A program made the position numbers and the translations under genes. Of a stretch of DNA of 28,757 nt, positions 13,367 through 21,031 are shown one piece after another. This stretch comes from an uncultured Methanofollis sp. (GTDB lineage Archaea > Halobacteriota > Methanomicrobia > Methanomicrobiales > Methanofollaceae). Positions within the stretch are counted from its first letter, which is position 1, and the number at the start of each line of letters is the position of its first letter. The notes under the pieces are model-generated. The model was not told where the DNA came from, searched no databases, and saw only the letters and a list, made by a program, of their open reading frames with translations. The stretch spans positions 1-28,757 of the forward strand of contig NZ_CALFSA010000004.1 in assembly GCF_937919355.1 (NCBI RefSeq), read 5' to 3'.

Positions 13367-13458
13367 CCGGTCGTACCTCGAAGGTCTTCGACCTTCTCTA
13401 ACTCCCTCCGGTCGTACCTCGAAGGTCTTCGACCTTCTCTAACTCCCTCCGGTCGTAC
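13367..13458 (-). repeat. 41-bp tandem repeat, two full units plus a partial third
   Basis: Two identical 41-bp units (13367-13407 and 13408-13448) are followed by the first ten bases of a third. Each unit holds a perfect hairpin GAAGGTC-TTC-GACCTTC (13380-13396 and 13421-13437). On the minus strand the unit reads as a core ACGACCGGAGGGAG followed by the hairpin and TTCGAGG, so it is a locally amplified member of the dispersed hairpin family. Confidence 0.85.
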
Positions 13459-13524
13459 CTGGAATTGCGATTGTGTCAGGAAGGCAAAATCAATGGACGC
13501 AAAGGGGGATTTACCGTTCCCAGT

Positions 13525-13590
13525 TCTATCCTGATGCGGGGAACGAGCGGTAGCGAGTTCGAGAAAGCCAGAGGCCAGAGGCTTTCGAGG
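13525..13590 (+). repeat. Dispersed hairpin repeat, copy E
   Basis: CTATCCTGATG leads to the core GAACGAGCGGTAGCGAG (13541-13557), then TTCGA and a hairpin GAAAGCC/GGCTTTC (13563-13586, 10-nt loop), closing with GAGG. The leading part and core recur at 25246-25284. Confidence 0.7.
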
Positions 13591-13600
13591 GATCGGGGGG

Positions 13601-13646
13601 ATGAACGAAGTGAATCGAGAAAATATTTGATTTTCGAGCGGCCAGC
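13601..13646 (+). repeat. Dispersed hairpin repeat, copy F
   Basis: GAACGAAGTGAA (13603-13614), TCGA, a hairpin GAAAAT/ATTTTC (13619-13635) and GAGCGGCC. It matches copy B at 10749-10801 in order and in most bases. Confidence 0.7.
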
Positions 13647-13900
13647 CCCCCGCAGAGATGCAATCCAGAGGATTTCTACAGAGATAGCGAAACATTCTTT
13701 CCCGGCGGTTCTTTGAAAAACGTCGGGAATAGTGGATCGGATACACCATACCGAGATTGCAAAGCGGAGACTGCGGTCCCCTGCCTTTTACACCATTGCA
13801 CCAGTTTTCTCTCCTTCGCGCCGGTTTTGCACCGGGGAGATCCGTCGCCTGCAGTCTTCGATCAGGCAACGGAGCCATGCACGCCGGGTGCTCGCCGACG

Positions 13901-13985
13901 TTTGCACCACCCCGGATTTCACAGCACCACACACCCCGCCCCCGCGGCCGCGGGCGTGCCGTGTGTTCTCCGGGTGGTGTGCAAA
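13901..13985. repeat. Long imperfect inverted repeat with perfect 14-bp palindrome
   Basis: The arms TTTGCACCACCCCGG (13901-13915) and CCGGGTGGTGTGCAAA (13970-13985) pair with small bulges. Inside, ACAC and GTGT tracts pair around the perfect palindrome CCCGCGGCCGCGGG (13941-13954). The whole could fold as a long hairpin or cruciform about 200 bp before the glutaredoxin-thioredoxin reductase gene. It may be a regulatory or small-RNA structure; function unknown. Confidence 0.65.
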
Positions 13986-13997
13986 TTTACCGGGGTA

Positions 13998-14033
13998 TCT
14001 GTACACACTTCTCATATTGTACTCTGTACACAC
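13998..14033. promoter_or_regulatory. Direct repeat, candidate operator
   Basis: TCTGTACACAC occurs at 13998-14008 and again at 14023-14033, a 25-bp period. Each contains the palindrome TGTACA. The pair lies about 150-180 bp upstream of the next start codon. A regulator site is possible but not shown. Confidence 0.4.
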
Positions 14034-14150
14034 ATAGACGTCAGGAACGCTCCCCTTCTACGGCCGCCATGTTTCCACCGCCCTGGTGCAAACCCGGCGC
14101 GAAGGTGGAAGGGTCGTCGCCGGTCCCCCCCGCCCATCTCCTGCACAACC

Positions 14151-14159
14151 CTTTTATTT
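14151..14159 (+). promoter_or_regulatory. TATA box of the glutaredoxin-thioredoxin reductase gene
   Basis: CTTTTATTT is centred about 26 bp before the ATG at 14181. The bases between are a C-rich stretch with no ribosome binding site, so the message is probably leaderless. Confidence 0.55.
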
Positions 14160-14180
14160 CCGCCTCCCAACTCCCCCCCC

Positions 14181-15332
14181 ATGCCGGAGGTGAAAGTCTA
14201 CTCCACAAAGCAGTGCCCGTACTGCCGGATGGTCAAGGCCTTCCTGAAAAAACACGGGATAGAATACGAGGACATCGACGTCGGCGAGGACGAGGAGGCG
14301 GCCCGGGAACTCTTCCAGGTCTCGAAGCAACTCGGCGTCCCGGTGACAGTGGTGGGGGACGAGGTGATCGTCGGCTTCGACGCACCCCGCCTCAACGCCC
14401 TCTTCGGCACCGGGAAGAAGGATGAACTCTACGATGTCGTCATCCTGGGCGCCGGACCCGCCGGCCTCACTGCCGGGGTGTACACCACGCGAAAACTCCT
14501 CTCCACCCTGATCATCTCGGAGAACATCGGGGGGCAGGCAATGGAGAGCTGGGCGGTCGAGAATTATATGGGCTACCGGATGGTCTCGGGCGAGGACCTG
14601 ATGGCGAAGTTCGAGGAGCAGGCACGGAACCTGAACATCAACCTCGAACTCGACAGGGCGACCGGCGTCAGGAGAGAGGACGACACATTCGTCGTCACCA
14701 CCTATGGCGACCGGACTGTCAGGGCGAGGAGCGTCATCGTCGCCACCGGCCGCAGACCCCGCCGCCTCGGTGTCGAGGGCGAGGAAAAGTTCTGGGGCCG
14801 GGGCGTCTCCGTCTGCTCCACCTGTGACGGCCCCCTTTTCCGGGGCAAGGACGTCGCCGTCGTCGGCGGGGGCAATGCCGCCGTGACTGCGGCGATCGAG
14901 ATGGCGAAGATCGCGCGGAGCGTCCACCTCGTCGTCAGGAGCACACTCAGGGCCGACGCCGTCTATCTCGACATCCTGAAGGCGAAGGAGAACGTGGTCG
15001 TCCACCAGCCCTACGTCGTCTCCGGCCTCATCGGGGAGGCGGTGCTCACGGGCATGAAGATCCGGGAGAAAGAGACCGGAACAGAGGAGGAGATCGCCGT
15101 CGACGGCGTCTTCGCCGAGATCGGCCACGAACCGAATGTTGACGCCGTCCGCGGCCTTGTCAGGGTCAATCCCGGCAACGAGATCGTCGTGGACGAGAAC
15201 TGTCACACAAGCGTGCCCGGCATATTTGCGGCCGGCGACGTCACCTCCATCCATGGCAAGCAGATCATCATCGCCGCCGGTGAAGGTGCGAAGGCGGCAC
15301 TGGAAGCACACATGTACCTGCTCTCCCGCTGA
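14181..15332 (+). CDS. Glutaredoxin-thioredoxin reductase fusion protein
   Basis: A 383-aa two-domain disulfide oxidoreductase. Residues 1-76 are a glutaredoxin/NrdH-like domain with Cys12-Pro-Tyr-Cys15, the cis-proline segment GVPVTVV (52-58) and GFDAPRL. Residues 84-383 are a flavin thioredoxin reductase with FAD loop VILGAGPAGLTAGVY (87-101), active site Cys212-Ser-Thr-Cys215-Asp, nucleotide loop GGGNAA (229-234) and the second FAD motif GIFAAGDVTS (347-356). The linker is only about 8 residues. The NADPH 2'-phosphate signature HRRxxFR is reduced to VRSTLR (251-256 region), so NADPH may not be the donor; F420H2- or NADH-dependent enzymes are alternatives. The ATG at 14181 begins the first beta strand and fits the TATA box. 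Likely role: self-contained thiol reductant for peroxiredoxin or ribonucleotide reductase. Confidence 0.92.
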   Translation: MPEVKVYSTKQCPYCRMVKAFLKKHGIEYEDIDVGEDEEAARELFQVSKQLGVPVTVVGDEVIVGFDAPRLNALFGTGKKDELYDVVILGAGPAGLTAGVYTTRKLLSTLIISENIGGQAMESWAVENYMGYRMVSGEDLMAKFEEQARNLNINLELDRATGVRREDDTFVVTTYGDRTVRARSVIVATGRRPRRLGVEGEEKFWGRGVSVCSTCDGPLFRGKDVAVVGGGNAAVTAAIEMAKIARSVHLVVRSTLRADAVYLDILKAKENVVVHQPYVVSGLIGEAVLTGMKIREKETGTEEEIAVDGVFAEIGHEPNVDAVRGLVRVNPGNEIVVDENCHTSVPGIFAAGDVTSIHGKQIIIAAGEGAKAALEAHMYLLSR

Positions 15333-15334
15333 CC

Positions 15335-17326
15335 TCACTTCCCCTTTCTCTCCCTGAAGAGGTGGTCGACGGCGGCGATCTTCTCCTCCGGTCCGATGAC
15401 AACGCAGACATCTCCCGGCAGCACCGTCATCTCGCCGTCCGGGGCGGCGAACACCTGCTTCCCACGCCTGACGGCAAGCATGGTGACACCGTGCTTCCGC
15501 CGCAGGTCGGCACCGGCAAGCGTCATGCCCGCAATGACCGCCCCCTCACCGACCCGGAGACTCTCCACCTCCACACCGGTCTGGTAGAAACCGATGTCGT
15601 GGAGGCCGGGGAGAGCGGCCTCCCTGGACCTGAAGAGCACGTAGCCGTCGGCACGCACCTCTGCAGCAAAACGCTCGATCTCGTCCCGCGGGATGAGATA
15701 GGCGACGAGGATACGGGTGAAGATCTCGATCGAGGTGACATACTCCTCCGGTATCACCTCGTCCGCACCGAGGCCGGTGAGTTCGTCGATATCGTCGACA
15801 TACCGCGTGCGGGTGATGATCCGCAGGTGCGGATTTGCCTGGCGGGCGGTGGTGATGATCCGCCGTGTCGCCGGGGGATCGGAGATGACGATGACGAGCA
15901 CCTTCGCCGTCCTGACCCCGGCATGACCGAGGACCGCCCGCCGCGTGGCGTCGCCGTAGTGGATAGGTTCCCCCCTCGCCCTCTCCAGTCTCACCGTCTC
16001 CGGGTTCGTCTCTATGACCACATAGGGGATCTTCGCCGCCCGAGCCGCTCTGGCAACGTTCTTCCCACTGATACCGAAACCGATGATAATGATATGGTCT
16101 TTCATCTTCGGCTCTTTCGGGAAGGTCTCCCTGATCGCCCCACGCCTGATCCTCTCCGGGAGGTCGAGGCGCATCGCCCTGTCGGCGACCTTCGGCGCCG
16201 CGGAGAAGACGAAGGGTGTGGCGATCATCGTGACGACCGCCATCGCCAGAAAAGCCTGGTACAGTGTCCCGTCAATAAGACCGGCACCGAGGCCGGCACT
16301 GGAGAGGACAAAAGAAAACTCGCCGATCTGGCTGATCGCAAGACCCGTGAGGACGGCTGCGCGGAGGGAGTGGCCGATGGCAAGGGTGACACCGCCGGCA
16401 ACAAGGGCCTTGGCGGCGATGACACCCCCGGTGATGATGAGAATGGAGAGGGGGTGGGCGAGGAAGAAACCGACGTCGAGGAGCATGCCGACCGAGACGA
16501 AGAAGAAACTCGTGAAGACCTCCTTGAAGGGTATGACAGCGCCGATGGCGTCCTGGGAGTACTCGGACTCCGAGATGATCAGGCCGGCAAGGAAGGCGCC
16601 GAGGGAGAGAGAGAGACCGGCGCTCTGGGTGAGCCAGGCAGTGAAGAGGCAGATGACAAGGACGGAAAGGAGAAAGATCCCCGGCATCCGCAGGCGGGCG
16701 ACATGGTAGAGGGCGGCCGGGACAATCCATTTTGCCGATACGACGACAAACCCGATGATCCCCGCAGTGGTGGCGATGAAGAGGGGGACTGACATCCCCC
16801 CCGTCCCGTCTGTCCCGGCCAGCATCGGGACAAGGAGCATCATGGGGATGATCGCAAGGTCCTGGAAGATGAGGATGCCCAGAGTGACCCTCCCGTGCGG
16901 GCTTTCGACCTCCGAGCGTTCCTGCAGGAGGGAGAGGACTATCGCCGTCGAGGAAAGAGAGAGAATGAAACCGAGGAAGACGGCCTGCGGAGGGGGTATG
17001 CCGGCGATCCATGCACCCGCGGCCACCGCCGTCACGGTCAGGACGACCTGGAGGGTGCCGCCGGCGAAGACGGCTCGCCGTATCCGCATGAGATCGGTGA
17101 ACGAGAACTCCATCCCGATGGTGAAGAGGAGGAGGACCACCCCGATCTCGGCAAGTGCCTCGACTGTCGTCGTCTCCTGCACGAGCCCTAGAGCGTGGGG
17201 TCCGGCAACGATCCCCGCAAGGAGGAACCCGACGATCCCGGGCACGTTCAGGCGCGAGGTGACGAAGATGATTGCGATGGAGAGGGCAAATATGATGATG
17301 ACGTTGTCGAGGATGGCGGTGTCCAT
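15335..17326 (-). CDS. CPA2/KefB-type cation:proton antiporter with TrkA-N/TrkA-C domains, copy 1
   Basis: A 663-aa membrane transporter. Residues 1 to about 380 hold some 12-13 hydrophobic segments, with the conserved LLLFTIGMEFS (65-75), IFQDLAIIP (153-161), GAFLAGLIISESEYS (243-257) and ISQIGEFSFVL (331-341). A RCK/TrkA-N Rossmann domain begins at about 410 (IIGFGISGKNVARAA), and a TrkA-C domain occupies about 580-655. It probably exchanges Na+ or K+ for H+ under nucleotide control. The start at 17326 (MDTAILDNVI) has GGAGG five bases upstream; an upstream in-frame ATG at 17365 lacks this. It follows the second antiporter after 74 bp and is probably co-transcribed. Confidence 0.93.
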   Translation of the reverse strand: MDTAILDNVIIIFALSIAIIFVTSRLNVPGIVGFLLAGIVAGPHALGLVQETTTVEALAEIGVVLLLFTIGMEFSFTDLMRIRRAVFAGGTLQVVLTVTAVAAGAWIAGIPPPQAVFLGFILSLSSTAIVLSLLQERSEVESPHGRVTLGILIFQDLAIIPMMLLVPMLAGTDGTGGMSVPLFIATTAGIIGFVVVSAKWIVPAALYHVARLRMPGIFLLSVLVICLFTAWLTQSAGLSLSLGAFLAGLIISESEYSQDAIGAVIPFKEVFTSFFFVSVGMLLDVGFFLAHPLSILIITGGVIAAKALVAGGVTLAIGHSLRAAVLTGLAISQIGEFSFVLSSAGLGAGLIDGTLYQAFLAMAVVTMIATPFVFSAAPKVADRAMRLDLPERIRRGAIRETFPKEPKMKDHIIIIGFGISGKNVARAARAAKIPYVVIETNPETVRLERARGEPIHYGDATRRAVLGHAGVRTAKVLVIVISDPPATRRIITTARQANPHLRIITRTRYVDDIDELTGLGADEVIPEEYVTSIEIFTRILVAYLIPRDEIERFAAEVRADGYVLFRSREAALPGLHDIGFYQTGVEVESLRVGEGAVIAGMTLAGADLRRKHGVTMLAVRRGKQVFAAPDGEMTVLPGDVCVVIGPEEKIAAVDHLFRERKGK

Positions 17327-17400
17327 GGGGGCCTCCTGATCCTTCCGGATCGAGGCCCATATCATTTAGTGTTTCGGGTGGGTGACCCTATCCGGGGTGT

Positions 17401-19392
17401 TCAGGCGCCCCTGAACAGGTCTGCAACCCCGGCGATCTTCTTCCGGGAACCGATGAGGACGCAGGCATCCCCTACCTGGATGGTCGTCCCGCCGTCAGGA
17501 CATGTCAACCTCTCCGTCCCCCGTGCAACGGCGATCACCGCCACCTCGTAGGTCTGCCTGAGGTTGATGCCGGCAAGGGTCAGGCCGGCGATAGGTGCTC
17601 CTTCGCTCACCTGCATCGTGACAATCTCCATGTCGCCGGGACTGGCACCGAAGTCCCTGAGGCGGGGGAGGTGCAGGTTCACCTGCCTCAACATCGCGTA
17701 CTTCTCCTCACGCATCGCACCGACCACCCTCCCGACCTCGTCCCGGGGCAGGGAGTAACAGGTGAGAACACGGGTGAGCATCTCCGCCGTCGTCTCAAAC
17801 TCCTCGGAGACGACCTCGTCGGCGCCGAGGACATACAGCGGGAGAAGGTCCCCCATGTACCGCGTACGGGTGATGATGGTGCACTTCGGGCTGATCCTCC
17901 GGGCTATTGCCGTGATGTGCTCCGCTGTCCTCCCGTCGGGAATGGTGACCGCAACAGCCCGTGCACTCTTGATGCCGGCGTAGTCGAGCACCCCCTCGTT
18001 GATCGCATCCCCGAAGAAGATCGGTACCCCTTTCTTCTTCTCCAGCCGCACGGTCTCGGGGTTGAGTTCGACGACCACGTACCTGATGCCGGCCTTCTGT
18101 GCCGCCCGTGCCATCTGCCTCCCCATAGGCCCGAAACCAATGATGATCAGGTGGTTCCCCTCATTTCCTGCCGCGGGCTTGCTGGCGGGCGGCCTCTCCC
18201 CGTTACAGAGCCAGGCCGGGAGAGGGAGGCGACTGAACGCGGCGGTGACACCGGGAGCGGTGGCAACGACGAAGGGTGAGAGGGCCATTGTCCCGATAGC
18301 GACCGCAAGGAAGACCTGCTCGAGTTCAGGGCTGAGGAGGCCGTACTCGATGCCGGGCTGGGAGAGGATGAAGGCGAACTCTCCGATCTGGCCGATGGCA
18401 AGGCCGGTGAGGACCGCCGTGTGGAGCGGCACTTTCGCCGGCAGGACGGCGACTGCTCCGATGACGGCCTTCCCGATGATGACGACGGCGATGAGGACGA
18501 GGATCTCGACAGCGTGGCCGGCGAAGAAGGCGGTGTCAAGGAGCATCCCCATCGAGACGAAGAAGAAACTCGTGAAGACGTCCTTGAACGGCGTGACAGT
18601 GCTCAGGGCCTCGTGGGAGTATTCGGACTCGGAGATGATCAGGCCGGCGAGGAAGGCGCCGAGAGCGAGGGAGAGACCGAGGTGCGAGGTGATCCAGGCG
18701 GTGCCGAGACAGAGAGAGATCACGGTGAGTATGAAGAGTTCCCGGCTCTTCAGCCGTGCGACGTGGTAGAGCAGGCGGGGTACGACCCAGAGTGCACTTA
18801 CCGCGACCACGGCGAGGAGGACGAGACCGGCGACGAAGGTGAGGAGGGAGGGGAGAAGCCCGGAGGCGTCCATCCCGGCGAGCATGGGGACCATCAGGAT
18901 CATCGGGACCGTGCTCAGGTCCTGGAGGACAGAGATGCCGAGGGCCAGTTTCACCGGCGGGGTGTCCATCTCGCCGCGGTGCTGGAAGATCGTCAGCATC
19001 ACCGTCGTGCTCGTATGGGCAAGGAGCATGCCGAAGAAGACGGCCACGGGGAGAGGGAGGCCGAAAGACCAGGCGACGAGGGCGACGCACGCAATTGTTA
19101 GCCCGATCTGGATTACGCCTCCAAGAAGCATCCCTTTTCGCATCTCAAAGAGACTCTTCAGTGACATCTCCATGCCGATGGTGAAGAGAAGGAAGACGAT
19201 CCCGATCTCTGCAAGGGTCTGGACGTCTGCCTGATCACCGATGAGGCCGAGACCGTACGGTCCTGCGAGCACGCCGGTGAGGAAGAAGGCAACGATGCCG
19301 GGGACCTTCATCCGCTGGCAGAACGCAAGGGCCGCAATGGAAAGCGTGAATATGATGAGGACTTCGGTAAGGTACTGGTCTTCGAGGGGCAT
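17401..19392 (-). CDS. CPA2/KefB-type cation:proton antiporter with TrkA-N/TrkA-C domains, copy 2
   Basis: Also 663 aa and collinear with the downstream copy, so the two are tandem duplicates. Membrane motifs are FLLFTIGMEMS (68-78), VLQDLSTVP (155-163), GAFLAGLIISESEYS (245-259) and IGQIGEFAFIL. The Rossmann domain near residue 415 reads IIGFGPMGRQMARAA, and a TrkA-C domain follows to the end. The copies differ mostly in the periplasmic-side loops and the linker before the Rossmann domain, suggesting different ion preference or gating. No clear ribosome binding site is visible at ATG 19392. The promoter region holds the palindrome GGACATTATGTCC and 11-bp tandem repeats. Confidence 0.93.
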   Translation of the reverse strand: MPLEDQYLTEVLIIFTLSIAALAFCQRMKVPGIVAFFLTGVLAGPYGLGLIGDQADVQTLAEIGIVFLLFTIGMEMSLKSLFEMRKGMLLGGVIQIGLTIACVALVAWSFGLPLPVAVFFGMLLAHTSTTVMLTIFQHRGEMDTPPVKLALGISVLQDLSTVPMILMVPMLAGMDASGLLPSLLTFVAGLVLLAVVAVSALWVVPRLLYHVARLKSRELFILTVISLCLGTAWITSHLGLSLALGAFLAGLIISESEYSHEALSTVTPFKDVFTSFFFVSMGMLLDTAFFAGHAVEILVLIAVVIIGKAVIGAVAVLPAKVPLHTAVLTGLAIGQIGEFAFILSQPGIEYGLLSPELEQVFLAVAIGTMALSPFVVATAPGVTAAFSRLPLPAWLCNGERPPASKPAAGNEGNHLIIIGFGPMGRQMARAAQKAGIRYVVVELNPETVRLEKKKGVPIFFGDAINEGVLDYAGIKSARAVAVTIPDGRTAEHITAIARRISPKCTIITRTRYMGDLLPLYVLGADEVVSEEFETTAEMLTRVLTCYSLPRDEVGRVVGAMREEKYAMLRQVNLHLPRLRDFGASPGDMEIVTMQVSEGAPIAGLTLAGINLRQTYEVAVIAVARGTERLTCPDGGTTIQVGDACVLIGSRKKIAGVADLFRGA

Positions 19393-19408
19393 GGATATCT
19401 TCGGTGGG

Positions 19409-19421
19409 GGACATTATGTCC
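19409..19421. promoter_or_regulatory. Perfect palindrome upstream of antiporter copy 2
   Basis: GGACAT-T-ATGTCC lies 17 to 29 bp before the antiporter ATG (minus strand). A 6-bp perfect inverted repeat around one base at this position fits a repressor site overlapping the transcription start. This is inference from position only. Confidence 0.45.
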
Positions 19422-19489
19422 GTATTTCTATGATAGATGACATTTCGGTTGCGGAATCATGAAGGTGTCGCACGACTTGAGGGGGACTG

Positions 19490-19522
19490 CCGGAAATATA
19501 CCGGGAATATACCGGGCATACC
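19490..19522. repeat. Three 11-bp tandem repeats in the antiporter upstream region
   Basis: CCGGAAATATA, CCGGGAATATA and CCGGGCATACC follow each other without spacer. On the minus strand they read GGTATATTTCC-like, so they could include a TATA box. The one-helical-turn period would put three protein sites on one face of the DNA. Confidence 0.6.
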
Positions 19523-19570
19523 CCTGTAGACAGTCGGACAGAAGCCGGAAAAAGAGTGGCGATGAGGGGA

Positions 19571-21031
19571 TCAGGGTTCAGAGGTTTTGCGCCGGTCTTT
19601 CTCCTCGTACCCCTCGCGCAGCAGGGTCATGAGGTCTTTCACCGGGAGTTTTGTGTGCTCGGAGATGTGGAACTCGCAGAAGGGGCAGCAGGAGATGACG
19701 ATGTCTGCCCCGCTCTTTTCGAAGGCCTCGCCCCGCATCTCCCCCAGTGCGGCCGCCTCCTCGGGCATGCCGGCGCGGACACCGCCGCCCGACCCGCAGC
19801 ACTGGTTCGGCGTCTCGACAAAGGTGTCGACGACCAGTTTGAGGAGTTCCCGCGGCTGGTCGCGGACGTCCTGTCCCCGCAGGAGATGGCAGGGGTCATG
19901 GTAGGTCGCGGTGAGGTGGAGTTTTGCCGGTTCCTCGATCCCGTACGCAGTCAGCACCTCGGTGGCGTCCATCACCCTGAAAGGGGTTGTGTAATCGTGC
20001 TTCAGGGTCGACCCGCACCCGGCGCACATCGTCATCACCGTGTCGATCTTCCGCGTCCTGAATGCCTCGATGTTCCGCCTCTTCAGGTGGTCGAGGAAGG
20101 TGGTCTGACCCGTCCTGATCAGGGGCGACCCGCAGCAGACCTGTTCGTGCGGGATGACCACCCTGATGCCGTTCCTCCGCATCACCTCAAGCATGTCGAG
20201 GGCGGTCTCGGGCAGGCGGCCGTTGTACATGCACCCCACAAAGAACCCGACCGTAGCCCGCACCTTGCCGTACGGCTCGATCACCTCGGGCACCTGTTCA
20301 AGGAGGGTCTCCTTTGTCCTGGCGACGCTCCTGCCGGTCGTCCTGACAAGGTCTGCCACCTCGGCGTGCCTCGGGAGGGTGAGGCCCTGCCTGTTTGCGA
20401 TCTCCCGGAGTTTCTCGATCGCTTTCCCGGGGATCCTGATCTCTTTCGGGCAGACCTTCCAGCACTTCTGGCAACTTGTGCAGCAGAAGAGCCCCTTCTC
20501 AACGGCTTCGGCCACGCGGTCGCCGGCGTCCCTGGGGTCGAGGGCGAGGCGGAGTTCCTGCCGCATAGCCGTCGGCCCGGCAAAGTCCGTCACCTTCAGG
20601 GCCGGGCAGACCGAGACGCAGGACATGCACTCGATACACTCCCGCAGGGGCTTGATCGCCTCGATCTCTTTCTTTTTCGGGAAACCCGCACACCCACCCG
20701 GGACGATGGCGGGCAGGCGGCCGAGGTACGGTGCAAGGTCAACCTCGAGGTCCTTCACCACAGGGAGGTCGAGAGGTGCGATGACCATGCCGTTGCGTGC
20801 TTCGGTGATGCAGGCAAGGGCCGGGTCGCCGTCCACGCGGACCGCACAACTCCCGCACTGGCCTGACCCGCAGCACCAGCGATAGGCGAGGGACGGGTCC
20901 CGGGCATGGACGGCATGGAGGGCGTGGAGCACCCGCGCCCCCTCGTGCACGTCGACGGAATATTCCTCGGCATGGGGCGCTCTATCCGACTCAGGGTCGA
21001 AACGCACAATTGTAAAGGTGATGGTCTTCAT
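19571..21031 (-). CDS. tfrB: Fumarate reductase (CoM/CoB) subunit B
   Basis: A 486-aa iron-sulfur subunit of thiol:fumarate reductase, which couples oxidation of coenzyme M and coenzyme B to fumarate reduction, giving succinate and the heterodisulfide in the cytoplasm. The N-terminal SdhB-like part has the [2Fe-2S] ligands Cys54, Cys59, Cys62 and Cys74. Two cysteine clusters follow: CIECMSCVSVCP (132-143) and CCTSCQKCWKVCP (183-195). The C-terminal half is HdrD-like with two CCG domains, seen at QVCCGSPLIRTG and NQCCGSGGG plus YHDPCHLLRG. This fused layout is diagnostic of TfrB. AGGAGGTGA precedes the ATG, which overlaps the tfrA stop codon by 4 bp. Confidence 0.95.
   Translation of the reverse strand: MKTITFTIVRFDPESDRAPHAEEYSVDVHEGARVLHALHAVHARDPSLAYRWCCGSGQCGSCAVRVDGDPALACITEARNGMVIAPLDLPVVKDLEVDLAPYLGRLPAIVPGGCAGFPKKKEIEAIKPLRECIECMSCVSVCPALKVTDFAGPTAMRQELRLALDPRDAGDRVAEAVEKGLFCCTSCQKCWKVCPKEIRIPGKAIEKLREIANRQGLTLPRHAEVADLVRTTGRSVARTKETLLEQVPEVIEPYGKVRATVGFFVGCMYNGRLPETALDMLEVMRRNGIRVVIPHEQVCCGSPLIRTGQTTFLDHLKRRNIEAFRTRKIDTVMTMCAGCGSTLKHDYTTPFRVMDATEVLTAYGIEEPAKLHLTATYHDPCHLLRGQDVRDQPRELLKLVVDTFVETPNQCCGSGGGVRAGMPEEAAALGEMRGEAFEKSGADIVISCCPFCEFHISEHTKLPVKDLMTLLREGYEEKDRRKTSEP

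Larger units (their letters stand above)
13262..14180. other. Long intergenic region with repeats and palindromes
   Basis: No protein gene is supported across 919 bp. From left to right it contains a T-run terminator, a tandem 41-bp repeat (13367-13448), two dispersed hairpin repeats (13525-13646), a group of TTGCACC motifs (13796-14092), a long imperfect inverted repeat with a 14-bp perfect palindrome inside (13901-13985), a direct repeat TCTGTACACAC with 25-bp spacing (13998 and 14023), and the TATA box of the downstream gene. An open frame continues upstream from the next gene to 13713 but shows no domain and no start signal. A minus-strand frame (13354-13932) is built largely from the repeats. 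Confidence 0.7.

Noticed and set aside
13367..13458. Possible CRISPR array
   Set aside because: The 41-bp units abut with no unique spacers, and no cas gene is present.
13354..13932. A 192-codon minus-strand open frame in the long gap
   Set aside because: It spans the 41-bp tandem repeat and two dispersed repeats, its protein contains the translated repeat unit, and it has no ribosome binding site, TATA box or domain.
13713..14180. In-frame extension upstream of the glutaredoxin-thioredoxin reductase start
   Set aside because: The fold begins exactly at MPEVKVYS (14181), a TATA box lies 26 bp before that ATG, and the upstream stretch is filled with inverted repeats rather than coding signal.
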